Shown piece after piece: positions 24,397 through 33,042 of a stretch of 35,182 nt of DNA. How positions within the stretch are numbered: position 1 is the stretch's first letter; every line of letters begins with the position of its first letter. Made by a program: the position numbers and the translations under genes. The DNA comes from an uncultured Pelagibacteraceae bacterium (GTDB lineage Bacteria; Pseudomonadota; Alphaproteobacteria; Pelagibacterales; Pelagibacteraceae), in contig CACJLY010000006.1 of assembly GCA_902594335.1 (NCBI GenBank), positions 1 to 35,182 of the forward strand, in the 5' to 3' direction. The notes under the pieces were generated by a model. The model worked only from the letters and a program-made list of their open reading frames with translations. It was not told the DNA's origin and searched no databases.

Positions 24397-25449
24397 ATGG
24401 AAGCTGCCATACAAATCCAAAATGTTTGGAAAATATTTGGAAACACATCTAAAGATGCGCTGGACGCTATTCAAAATAAAAAAATTACAAAACAACAAGC
24501 TCTAGAGGAATATAATTCAGTAATTGGAGTTTCAGATGTTTCATTTGACGTAAAAAAAGGTGAAATATTTTGTGTAATGGGACTATCTGGTAGTGGGAAG
24601 TCTACGTTAGTTAGACATATTAATAGACTATTAGAACCAACATCAGGAAAAATATTAATAAACAATCAAGATGTAATGCGATTTGATAAAAAAAATCTTC
24701 AAGATCTTAGAAATCAAAAAATTGGTATGGTTTTTCAAAATTTTGCATTAATGCCTCACAGATCAGTTTTAGATAATATTGCTATGCCATTAGAAATTAG
24801 AGGAGTTAGTAAAAATGATAGATTAGATGCAGCAAATAACATCTTAAATATTGTAGAATTACAAGGTTGGGGAAATAAATATGCTCACGAATTATCTGGA
24901 GGAATGCAACAAAGAGTGGGGTTGGCCAGAGCATTAGCTGCTGATCCTGAATTTTTGCTGATGGATGAGCCATTTAGTGCCTTAGATCCTCTTATAAGAC
25001 GTCAACTTCAAACTGAATTTATTAAACTTTCAAAACAAATGAAAAAGACAACTGTATTTATAACTCATGATCTTGATGAAGCAGTAAGAGTTGGTCATAG
25101 AATAGCTATCATGAGAGATGGTAGTGTGGTTCAAATAGGCACTCCGGAGGAGATAGTTGTAAATCCTGCTGATGATTATGTTGCAGATTTTGTAAAAGGT
25201 ATATCTAGACTAAAAGTCGTTCAGGCCAAAACTATTATGCAACCGTTAGATGATTATAAGAGAAATTTTGGAGAAAATGTTGGCAACAACGAAATAGTTA
25301 ATGAAAACGATATATTAAGTAAACTTATTGAGACATCAGTATCAGAGAATAAGCCAATTATAGTGCTTAATAATGACAACAAAGAAGTTGGAATTATTAC
25401 ACAGTCAGATTTGTTGAAAGCGGTTGTTGAAGGAAATGACAATGAATAA
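24397..25449 (+). CDS. proV: glycine betaine/proline ABC transporter ATPase with C-terminal CBS-like segment
   Basis: A 350-residue ATPase. Walker A at 62-70 (GLSGSGKST), signature LSGGMQQRVGLARAL, Walker B LLMDEPFSALDPLIRRQLQ (the family's variant with DPLIR). The C-terminal 80 residues hold one CBS-like unit (KPIIVLNNDNKEVGIITQSDLLKAV), shorter than the paired CBS domains of OpuAA/ProV that sense ionic strength. Overlaps the permease gene by 8 bases. Confidence 0.88.
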   Translation: MEAAIQIQNVWKIFGNTSKDALDAIQNKKITKQQALEEYNSVIGVSDVSFDVKKGEIFCVMGLSGSGKSTLVRHINRLLEPTSGKILINNQDVMRFDKKNLQDLRNQKIGMVFQNFALMPHRSVLDNIAMPLEIRGVSKNDRLDAANNILNIVELQGWGNKYAHELSGGMQQRVGLARALAADPEFLLMDEPFSALDPLIRRQLQTEFIKLSKQMKKTTVFITHDLDEAVRVGHRIAIMRDGSVVQIGTPEEIVVNPADDYVADFVKGISRLKVVQAKTIMQPLDDYKRNFGENVGNNEIVNENDILSKLIETSVSENKPIIVLNNDNKEVGIITQSDLLKAVVEGNDNE

Positions 25450-26944
25450 GGAGATAAAAAATTTATCTAGGTCTGAATTAATCAAAAATTTTGTAATCAC
25501 AAATCCAGACTATTATATTAAAGAATTTAAGAAAATTGGTAGCAAGCCATCTTACTCTTTTTCTTTTAATTTATTTGCTGCATTGTTTGGACCGATTTGG
25601 TTTGGGTTAAGAAATGTTTGGAATTATGCCTTAACATTTTTAATAGTTGAAACATTTGCAGTTGTTCAGATTATAAGAGGATTATTTGGCAATATCACAA
25701 AAGATGCTTTAGAAAAAATTGATAAAATTCAGTCCACGATTGATTTTAGAAATAAGCAGCTGCAGTCAGCAATCGAAAATAATCCAGATAAGGTCGAAGT
25801 TTATGAAAGAGCAATAAAATCTCTTGAAAAGGCAATGAAAGAATATGTGGTAGATGTCCAAATAATCGAGGCTTCAGCAATATGGATTACCATATCAGGA
25901 ATTGCTTTATTAGTTTTTATTAAACTTATTCAGGGTGTACTCGCCAATACAATTTTAGAAAAAAGATATTCAGAATGGCTGTCCAATAAATTGATCAGCC
26001 CAGGAATGAAAACAAAAAACTACTTGTTAAGTATTGGATTTACAATAGTCATCATGTTTTTTTCAGTTATTCATTACAGTTTCCCTGGTTTTTTTTCTAT
26101 AATGAATGATTTTCCTACCCATCCAGAGATAAGACTTACATCCATAAAATGGGTTGAAACAATTTTTGATTATGCGGTGATAAAGGGGGACGCAGTATTT
26201 ACTGCTATAACTATTGGTATCAGATCAGTTCTAGACTTTTTAGAACTTTTATTTGTAAAAACTCCATGGATAGTAATTATAACCACCATTGTAGTTTTAA
26301 CTGCTTTATCAGCTGGGATAAGAACTGCAATTTACTCAGCTGGATTTTTAGCTTACATGGGTTTTTTAGGTTTTTGGGTTAAGGCAATGACCACACTTGC
26401 TTTACTTGGTACAGCTGCAATTTTAAGTATTGCTATAGGAATACCTTTAGGAATTTATTGTGCAAGACGTCAAAGATTTTATTCAATGATAAGACCGATA
26501 ATGGATTTTATGCAAACTATGCCTGCATTTGTATTTATGATTCCAGTAATTGCATTTTTTGGAACAGGGAAGGTTGCAGCTGTCATCATTACAATGATTT
26601 TTGGAGGAACACCTGTTGTAAGACTTACAGTTTTAGGTTTAAGAGGAGTACCTGAAACTATCAGAGAAGCTGCAATAGCTTACGGAGCATCTAAATGGTA
26701 TTTACTTAGAAAAGTTGATTTACCTTTAGCAACTCCATCAATACTTGCTGGAGTAAATCAAACTGTGATGTTAAGCTTAGCGATGGTTGTAGTAGCATCA
26801 TTAATAGGAGCTAAAGGCCTAGGACAAGACGTGCTTGAGGCACTACAATATGCAAATGTAGGCCAAGGTATTTTAGCTGGTGTTGCAATATTATTTGTTG
26901 CTTTAATATTGGACAGAGTAGTTCAAGGTAAGAAAAGAGTTTAA
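25442..26944 (+). CDS. proW: glycine betaine ABC permease with DUF2628-like N-terminal extension
   Basis: 500 residues from the ATG at 25442, seven bases after AAGGA; a TTG and an earlier ATG upstream lie deeper in proV. The C-terminal part, from about residue 240, is an ordinary ProW/OpuAB permease (GIPLGIYCARR, MDFMQTMPAFVFMIPVIAFFGTGKV, EAA loop GVPETIREAAIAYGASKWYLLRKVDLP). The first 200 residues are extra: FSFNLFAALFGPIWFGLRNVW, resembling DUF2628-type membrane proteins, two or three helices and a charged stretch (residues 84-128) that may be a coiled coil. The fusion is unusual for ProW, which is normally 280-350 residues. Confidence 0.82.
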   Translation: MNKEIKNLSRSELIKNFVITNPDYYIKEFKKIGSKPSYSFSFNLFAALFGPIWFGLRNVWNYALTFLIVETFAVVQIIRGLFGNITKDALEKIDKIQSTIDFRNKQLQSAIENNPDKVEVYERAIKSLEKAMKEYVVDVQIIEASAIWITISGIALLVFIKLIQGVLANTILEKRYSEWLSNKLISPGMKTKNYLLSIGFTIVIMFFSVIHYSFPGFFSIMNDFPTHPEIRLTSIKWVETIFDYAVIKGDAVFTAITIGIRSVLDFLELLFVKTPWIVIITTIVVLTALSAGIRTAIYSAGFLAYMGFLGFWVKAMTTLALLGTAAILSIAIGIPLGIYCARRQRFYSMIRPIMDFMQTMPAFVFMIPVIAFFGTGKVAAVIITMIFGGTPVVRLTVLGLRGVPETIREAAIAYGASKWYLLRKVDLPLATPSILAGVNQTVMLSLAMVVVASLIGAKGLGQDVLEALQYANVGQGILAGVAILFVALILDRVVQGKKRV

Positions 26945-26951
26945 TACTTTA

Positions 26952-28118
26952 ATGAATAAAAATGTATGGTTGCTATTCGCTAGCAATGCATGTGCATTTT
27001 CAGTTGCACCTGTAACAGTGTTTTTAAGTGGAATAATTGGTTCTAGCATAAGTCCAATTAAATCTTTGTCGACTTTACCAATGTCGTTATCAATTGTAGG
27101 CACAGCTCTTTTTATAATAGCTGCTTCCAAAATAATGAGTATCACTGGTAGAAAAAAAGGCTTTATATTATCATCTATAACAAGCTCATTGTTTGCTTTA
27201 CTGGCAGCTTATGCAGTGATGAAACAAAATTTTATTCTTTATTCATTCTCATGCTTTTCACTTGGATTTGGGATGGCATTTGCTCATCAATATCGTTTTG
27301 CTGCTGCTGAAAGTGTAGATAAAAAACAGGCTCCAAAGGCTATTTCCTTATTACTCTTTGCAGGAATTTTATCAGCTCTATTAGGTCCTAATCTAGCAAA
27401 TCTTGGAAAGAATTTAATTTCAGAGGGTTTATATGTCGGCTCTTATCTATGTTTGTCATTATTAACTTTATCATCAATTATTTTTTTAGTTTTTTATAAT
27501 GAAAAGAAAGTTACCGAGAAAAAAAAAATTTCAAGAGGAAGATCAATTTTAGAATTAATTTCTCAACCAAGGTTTCTTCAGGCTTTAGTCTCCTCATCTT
27601 TTGCTTATGCAGTAATGTCTTTTTTAATGACCGCTACCCCAATAAGTATGCATATTAATGATAATATGTCTTTAAACAGCACCAGTTTTGTAATTCAATT
27701 ACATATAATTAGCATGTTCCTGCCAGCATTAGTTACTGGAAATCTAATTAAAAAATTCGGACACAGCAAAATTATGTATTGTGGCGTATTATTTTTTATA
27801 ATCACAATATTTCTGAGTTATCTTGATCAAACAGTTACAAACTATTTATTTTCATTAATATTTTTAGGTCTTGGATGGAATTTTTTATTTATATCAGGGA
27901 CAAGCTTACTTGTATTAAATTATAGAGAAGAAGAAAGGTTTAGAGCTCAAGGTTTTAATGATTTTATAGTTTTTTCAATTCAAGCTACTGCAAGTTTAAC
28001 AGCTGGTGTTGTTTTAAGTTATACTAGCTGGAAAACAATGAATATGCTTTGCATACCTTTTTTAATTATAATTATTTTTACAACACTAAGAGCAGATAGA
28101 TTATTAAAAAAAGTTTAA
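26952..28118 (+). CDS. MFS transporter
   Basis: A 388-residue major facilitator protein with about twelve hydrophobic segments and the loop motif after helix 2 (SKIMSITGRKKGF, a variant of GxLaDrxGrr). GFGMAFAHQYRFAAAE in helix 4-5 contains charged residues likely to bind substrate. Starts 7 bases after proW, so it is probably part of the betaine operon. The substrate is unknown. Confidence 0.8.
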   Translation: MNKNVWLLFASNACAFSVAPVTVFLSGIIGSSISPIKSLSTLPMSLSIVGTALFIIAASKIMSITGRKKGFILSSITSSLFALLAAYAVMKQNFILYSFSCFSLGFGMAFAHQYRFAAAESVDKKQAPKAISLLLFAGILSALLGPNLANLGKNLISEGLYVGSYLCLSLLTLSSIIFLVFYNEKKVTEKKKISRGRSILELISQPRFLQALVSSSFAYAVMSFLMTATPISMHINDNMSLNSTSFVIQLHIISMFLPALVTGNLIKKFGHSKIMYCGVLFFIITIFLSYLDQTVTNYLFSLIFLGLGWNFLFISGTSLLVLNYREEERFRAQGFNDFIVFSIQATASLTAGVVLSYTSWKTMNMLCIPFLIIIIFTTLRADRLLKKV

Positions 28119-28138
28119 TTTTTATAGGCCGTGTCAAC

Positions 28139-28166
28139 TTGTAACAGATATTGCTTATTGTAAGAT
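28139..28166 (+). promoter_or_regulatory. candidate promoter of the pseudoazurin gene
   Basis: TTGTAA (28139-28144), a 16-base spacer and TAAGAT (28161-28166), 17 bases before the first ATG. Moderate match only. Confidence 0.3.
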
Positions 28167-28182
28167 TATTTTAAAAGCATAT

Positions 28183-28635
28183 ATGCATCACATGAAATCA
28201 CACAATAAATTTTTAATCATCACTACCTTTTTATTATCAACACTTTTTGCAAATGTCGGTTTAGCTGCAGATGTAACAGTAGAAATGTTAAATAGACTGG
28301 ATAAACAGTCAAATGTTTTTGAACCAAAGATAGTAAGAGTAAACGTTGGAGATACAGTTCTTTGGAAAGCCAAAGACAAAGGTCACAACGTCGAATTTAT
28401 AAAAAAAGGAGTTCCAGAAGGCGTTGGTAAATTCAAGTCAAAATTCAATAAGGATGTTGAATACAAATTTGAAGTTCCTGGAATTTACGCATACTGGTGC
28501 ACACCCCATAAAAATATGGGTATGATTGGTTTTGTAGTTGTAGATGACGATAAATCAAATTTAGAAGCAATAAAAAAACTTAGATTTTCATCTAAATCTA
28601 AGAAAATGGCTCCAGATTTAATAAATTCATTATAA
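28183..28635 (+). CDS. pseudoazurin
   Basis: A 150-residue periplasmic blue-copper electron carrier. Signal peptide with a FLIITTFLLSTLF core, likely cut after GLA (residue 28). Ligands His68 (KGHNVEF), Cys106, His109 and Met114 (YWCTPHKNMGM) have the C-x2-H-x4-M spacing of pseudoazurins, and the C-terminal helix (residues 124-134) is also typical. The start may be Met1 or Met4. No nitrite reductase gene lies nearby; it may feed a terminal oxidase or another redox enzyme. Confidence 0.85.
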   Translation: MHHMKSHNKFLIITTFLLSTLFANVGLAADVTVEMLNRLDKQSNVFEPKIVRVNVGDTVLWKAKDKGHNVEFIKKGVPEGVGKFKSKFNKDVEYKFEVPGIYAYWCTPHKNMGMIGFVVVDDDKSNLEAIKKLRFSSKSKKMAPDLINSL

Positions 28636-28711
28636 ATCTAGATATTTTAATCAAGATTTTCTGATTACGAAATATCGTAAAATAGTTTCTAATTGGTATA
28701 CTTCTTATAAT

Positions 28712-28729
28712 AAAACTACTCATAGTTTT
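28712..28729 (+). promoter_or_regulatory. hairpin in the leader of the orphan ABC ATPase gene
   Basis: AAAACTA-CTCA-TAGTTTT, a perfect 7-bp stem with a 4-base loop. A TATAAT (28706-28711) precedes it directly, and a run of six G with AG (28734-28741), probably the ribosome site, follows. The stem would lie at the very 5' end of the transcript and could stabilise it. Confidence 0.4.
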
Positions 28730-28751
28730 GTTGGGGGGAGTATAGAAGTTA

Positions 28752-29801
28752 ATGTCTAATATAAAATTCAATGGTGTAAACAAATCATTTGGATCAAATA
28801 AAATAATAACTGACTTTAGTTTATTAGGTAAAGAAGATGAATTCTTAGTTTTAGTTGGTCCCTCTGGATGTGGTAAATCAACATTATTGAGAATGATTGC
28901 TGGATTAGAAAAGATTGATGAAGGTGAAATTTTTATAAATGATCAAAAAATAAATGACTTACACCCTTCTAAAAGACAAACAGCGATGGTATTTCAGTCA
29001 TACGCTCTTTACCCACATATGAATGTTTATGAAAATATGTCTTTTGGACTTAAGATTGAAAAAAGATCCAAAGAAGAAATTCAAACAAAAGTAATTGAAG
29101 CAGCTAAGATTTTAAAAATTGAGGAGTTGTTGGAAAGAAGACCCAAACAATTGTCAGGAGGACAAAGACAAAGAGTTGCAATCGGACGTGCAATTACAAG
29201 AAATCCTAAAATTTTTTTATTTGATGAACCTTTATCGAATTTAGATGCTGCCTTAAGATCTGAAATGAGAGTTGAGATTTCAAAGTTACATAATCAAATT
29301 AAAACAAATATGATTTATGTCACACATGATCAAGTAGAGGCAATGACACTTGCTGATAGGATTGTGATATTAAATCTTGGTAACATTGAACAAGTTGGAA
29401 CACCAGATGAAATATATAACAATCCTGCTAATATATTTGTTGCTCAATTTATAGGAACACCAAAAATGAATATTTTACCCTTAAACAATGAAAATATTGT
29501 TTCAGATAATAAAATTAATTTTTTAGGCAATGAAATAATTTTTGAAAAAATTAAATTTGATAAAAAAAAATATTTTTTGGGAATAAGACCTGAGCATTTT
29601 AATTTATCAAGTAGTTCGCAATTTAAAATTAAGCCTAAAATTGATTTAGTTGAGAATTTAGGAAATGAGAAGATTGTTTATATGAGCAATGATAATCTAG
29701 AACTAAGTGCAAAAATTTCCAGCCAAGAAGATTTTCAAAATGAAATAAATTTTGACTCGAAAGATATTTTTATATTTGATGAAGATGGAAATAGAATTTA
29801 G
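28752..29801 (+). CDS. sugar-type (UgpC/MsmK/MalK) ABC transporter ATPase, orphan
   Basis: A 349-residue ATPase of the CUT1 group. Walker A at 36-44 (GPSGCGKST), Q-loop MVFQSYALYPHMNVYENMSFGL, signature LSGGQRQRVAIGRAI, FDEPLSNLDAALR, HDQVEAMTLADRI and the C-terminal TOBE part with FIGTPKMNILPL and GIRPEHFNL. These motifs are those of UgpC/MsmK ATPases that can serve several sugar or glycerol-phosphate importers. No permease or binding-protein gene adjoins it, so it may be shared. Confidence 0.87.
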   Translation: MSNIKFNGVNKSFGSNKIITDFSLLGKEDEFLVLVGPSGCGKSTLLRMIAGLEKIDEGEIFINDQKINDLHPSKRQTAMVFQSYALYPHMNVYENMSFGLKIEKRSKEEIQTKVIEAAKILKIEELLERRPKQLSGGQRQRVAIGRAITRNPKIFLFDEPLSNLDAALRSEMRVEISKLHNQIKTNMIYVTHDQVEAMTLADRIVILNLGNIEQVGTPDEIYNNPANIFVAQFIGTPKMNILPLNNENIVSDNKINFLGNEIIFEKIKFDKKKYFLGIRPEHFNLSSSSQFKIKPKIDLVENLGNEKIVYMSNDNLELSAKISSQEDFQNEINFDSKDIFIFDEDGNRI

Positions 29802-29835
29802 TTTTCTAAACAAACTCTTAAATAAATAATTTCAC

Positions 29836-30735
29836 GTGAATTGGATAGTTGTTACAGTTATTGCGGCTTTTTTTCAGAATTTAAGGTCTTCATTTCAAAA
29901 AAAAATTAATAAAGATGTCTCGACTATAGCTTCAACTTATGTAAGGTTTTCCTTTGCTCTACCTTTAGCATTAGTATTGTTCTTTATATATTTTAGAGAA
30001 GTTTCTGTGATTAATGAAATACTTAATCAACCAGGTTTTTTAATAAATGTAACTCTAGCATCAATTTTTCAAGTAATATTTACCTTTGTATTATTATACT
30101 TATTTAAGTTCTCAAATTTTGTTGTTGGAACCTCACTAAGTAAAACAGAAGTTGTACAAGTTGCTATGTTTGAATACTTAATATTAAACGAAAAATTAAG
30201 TAAATTAGGAATTAGTGGAATTGTAATATCAACTCTAGGTGTAATAATTTTATCGATAAAAGATTTAAAATTATTTCTTCAAAACATATTTTCAAAAACA
30301 ACATTAATTGGACTAATATCTGGTTTATTCTTAGCGCTGAGTATTGTTTATTTTAGATCTGCCGCCTTATCTTTAGAAAATTTAAATTCAAATTTTGAAA
30401 AAGTAATATCAACCTTACTTTTTGGATTATTAATTCCGACAATTATTTTAACGATATACCTTTTAGTTTTTGAAAAAAAAGAATTTAAAAAATTATATAA
30501 TGATAAATACGACTGTGTGTTAATTGGCATTGGAGGTTTTTTTGCATCACTCTCATGGTTTTATGCATTCACCTTAATTCAAGCATCCTTTGTCAGAGCA
30601 GTTGGTCAAATTGAATTATTATTTAGTTATTTTTCTTCAAAATATTTATTCAAAGAAAAAGTAAAGTTAACAGAAGTCTTAGGTATTGTTGTTTTTGTAA
30701 TTGGAGTTACAATTTTATTACTTTCTAGAGTTTAA
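29836..30735 (+). CDS. EamA/DMT-family transporter
   Basis: A 299-residue membrane protein with about ten hydrophobic helices arranged as two EamA repeats; the second ends FVRAVGQIELLFSYFSSKYLFKEK, the usual end of the EamA module. It starts with GTG inside a perfect 10-bp palindrome (TTCACGTGAA, 29831-29840). No strong ribosome site. The substrate is unknown; it may export metabolites. It converges with the dehydrogenase gene at a distance of 2 bases. Confidence 0.8.
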   Translation: MNWIVVTVIAAFFQNLRSSFQKKINKDVSTIASTYVRFSFALPLALVLFFIYFREVSVINEILNQPGFLINVTLASIFQVIFTFVLLYLFKFSNFVVGTSLSKTEVVQVAMFEYLILNEKLSKLGISGIVISTLGVIILSIKDLKLFLQNIFSKTTLIGLISGLFLALSIVYFRSAALSLENLNSNFEKVISTLLFGLLIPTIILTIYLLVFEKKEFKKLYNDKYDCVLIGIGGFFASLSWFYAFTLIQASFVRAVGQIELLFSYFSSKYLFKEKVKLTEVLGIVVFVIGVTILLLSRV

Positions 30736-30737
30736 AA

Positions 30738-32024
30738 CTAATTAGAAAATCCGTATTTTCTAAGTCTTACATCTCCAGTTCGAGCATGAGCTTCCATACC
30801 TTCATATCTTGAAATTCTTGCACAAGCTGCGCCCACTTCTTTAGTTGATTCCTTTGTCATTCTTTGGAAACTCAATGTTTTAATAAATTTTCCGACAAAT
30901 AAACCGCCTGTATATTTTCCAGCACCTTTTGTTGGTAAAATGTGGTTTGTTCCAGAACATTTATCACCATAAGCAACCGTAGTTTCTTCTCCAATAAATA
31001 ATGATCCGTAGTTTTTTAATCGATCATGAAACCATTGAAGGTTTTTAGTCTGTATTTCTAAATGTTCAGGAGCATATTCATCACTGATTTTAGCCATTTC
31101 TTCGTCTGTATCGCATAAAATAACTTCCCCATAGTCTCTCCAAGCTGCACCAGAGTTTTCTCTCGGTAAGTCAGGTAAGTCTGCAATTAATTCTGGTACT
31201 CTTTTCATTACATATTCAGCTAATGATTTACTTGTAGTAAATAACCATGCAGGAGAATTGTAACCATGCTCAGCTTGTCCAACTAAATCGAAAGCAACTA
31301 ATTCTGGGTCAGCTGTTTCATCTGCTATAACTGCAATTTCTGTAGGACCAGCAAATAAATCTATTCCCACTTTGCCAAATAAAATTCTTTTTGACTCTGC
31401 AACAAATTGATTTCCAGGGCCAACAAGCATATCTGCAGGTGCATTACCAAAAAGACCATAAGTCATTGCAGCAATAGCCTGAACTCCACCTAAATTCATT
31501 ATTACATCTGCTCCACATAAGTCAGCTGTATAAACAATAGCAGGATGAACTCCAACTCCTGGTTTTGGTGAGCTGCAAACAATAATATTTTTAACTCCTG
31601 CAACTTTAGCTGTGGTAACACTCATTACTGCGGAAGCAATATGAGCATATCTTCCTGCTGGTACATAGCAACCCGCTGTATTAACAGGAATTAGTTTTTG
31701 TCCAGCAAATAATCCATCAGAAAGCTCTACCTCAAAATCTTGGCCATAATTTTTTAATTGTGCTTCAGCAAACTTTCTTACTCTTTCATGAGAGAATTGA
31801 ATGTCGTCTTTTGTTTTAGGATCTAAATTTTTTTTAATTTGTTCAATTTTTTCTCTTGTAACTACTACTTCCCCTTCATATTTATCAAATTTTTTTGATA
31901 ACTCGATACATCCCTCTTCTTTTGTTTTCTCTATATCTTTTAGAATATTTTCTACAATCTCTCTTGTTTTTGTATCATCAGTAGAAGATGTTTTGGGTGA
32001 TTTTTTTAAATAATTTATTGCCAT
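30738..32024 (-). CDS. histidinol dehydrogenase-family enzyme, probably sulfopropanediol dehydrogenase (HpsN-like)
   Basis: A 428-residue NAD-dependent zinc dehydrogenase of the HisD family. Zinc ligands are Gln250 and His253 (VGQAEHGY), Asp354 (YGDKCSGTNHILPT) and His413 (EGMEAHARTGD); the catalytic pair Glu320-His321 is in APEHLEI. The start (AINYLKKS) and the EGMEAHARTGDVRL ending resemble HpsN, which oxidises the plankton sulfonate DHPS to sulfolactate, more than true HisD. The neighbouring Pta-like gene could handle the acetyl phosphate made later in sulfonate breakdown. True histidine biosynthesis cannot be excluded. Confidence 0.65.
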   Translation of the reverse strand: MAINYLKKSPKTSSTDDTKTREIVENILKDIEKTKEEGCIELSKKFDKYEGEVVVTREKIEQIKKNLDPKTKDDIQFSHERVRKFAEAQLKNYGQDFEVELSDGLFAGQKLIPVNTAGCYVPAGRYAHIASAVMSVTTAKVAGVKNIIVCSSPKPGVGVHPAIVYTADLCGADVIMNLGGVQAIAAMTYGLFGNAPADMLVGPGNQFVAESKRILFGKVGIDLFAGPTEIAVIADETADPELVAFDLVGQAEHGYNSPAWLFTTSKSLAEYVMKRVPELIADLPDLPRENSGAAWRDYGEVILCDTDEEMAKISDEYAPEHLEIQTKNLQWFHDRLKNYGSLFIGEETTVAYGDKCSGTNHILPTKGAGKYTGGLFVGKFIKTLSFQRMTKESTKEVGAACARISRYEGMEAHARTGDVRLRKYGFSN

Positions 32025-32066
32025 GTCTAAATCCTAATTTAATTATTATTTTTTTTCAATATTCAT

Positions 32067-32978
32067 TTAATCCAAAGCTACCACAGCTGCCGCAATAGAT
32101 GCTAGCCTTGCTGTCGCATCATCTGATCTACTAGTAATTACCACTGGAACTTTTCCTCCTATAACCACTCCTGCTGCACAAGCTCCCATAAAATAAATCA
32201 TCATTTTAACTAGAGCGTTACCTGTTTCAACATTCGGAACTAACAATACATCTGCATCTCCTGCAACTACATTTTTTATACCTTTTATTTCTGCTGATTT
32301 TTTTGACACACTATTATCAAATGCAAGAGGTCCAAATATATCTGCATTAAGACTCTCTTTTTCAGCTAATTTACATATTTCTTCAGCATCAAGTGAACTT
32401 TGCATGCTATCTAAAACTTCTTCTGTTGCAGAAAGAATTGAGACTTTTGGTCTTGCTATTTTTATTCTATGACAAAAATCAACTACATTTTTTAAAATAT
32501 GCATTTTTGTTTTAACATTTGGATTAACATTTAGAGCACCATCAGTTATTATTAATGGTTTATCCTCTTTATCTAAAGTCATATGCCAAATATGACTCAA
32601 TCTTTTTTTACCAATCAAATTATATTTTCGTAGCAGAACTTCTTTCATTAAAATGTCAGTGTGTATATGACCTTTAACAATTATTTTTACTTTTCCATCA
32701 CCAGCAAGCTTTGCTGCAATTTTGGCAGTGTTATTTTCAACTGGCTCATTTATTATTTCATATTCAGAGATATCGAATTTTAATTCTTCAGCAGTTTTTT
32801 TAATTTCTATTTCATCACCTATAAAAACAGGGATGATCAATTTTTCTTTTACGCAATCCATTATAGATAGCATAGGAAGTCTTTTGCCTGCATTTACGAT
32901 TGCTGCTTTGGCTCCTCTTTTTTGGTGAGCAATATCAAGTAAATTGAATGGACAGACTGTTGATTTATCTGAAAGCAT
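32067..32978 (-). CDS. phosphate acetyl/butyryltransferase family protein
   Basis: A 303-residue short Pta/Ptb-type enzyme: ADVLLVPNVETGNALVKMMIYF, GVVIGGKVPVVITSRSDDATARLASIA are the C-terminal family motifs. It transfers an acyl group between acyl phosphate and CoA. Short forms of this kind accompany sulfoacetaldehyde acetyltransferase in taurine degraders. It precedes the HpsN-like gene by 42 bases in the same direction and is divergent from the BASS transporter. Confidence 0.78.
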   Translation of the reverse strand: MLSDKSTVCPFNLLDIAHQKRGAKAAIVNAGKRLPMLSIMDCVKEKLIIPVFIGDEIEIKKTAEELKFDISEYEIINEPVENNTAKIAAKLAGDGKVKIIVKGHIHTDILMKEVLLRKYNLIGKKRLSHIWHMTLDKEDKPLIITDGALNVNPNVKTKMHILKNVVDFCHRIKIARPKVSILSATEEVLDSMQSSLDAEEICKLAEKESLNADIFGPLAFDNSVSKKSAEIKGIKNVVAGDADVLLVPNVETGNALVKMMIYFMGACAAGVVIGGKVPVVITSRSDDATARLASIAAAVVALD

Positions 32979-33042
32979 TTGAATTTATATATACTAAATT
33001 AATAAAAAAACTAATATAGTATTATTGATATAAGGATAAAAA

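Noticed and set aside
28676..28691. Short hairpin TTACGA-AATA-TCGTAA after pseudoazurin
   Set aside because: A 6-bp AT-rich stem without a T run; too weak to call a terminator.
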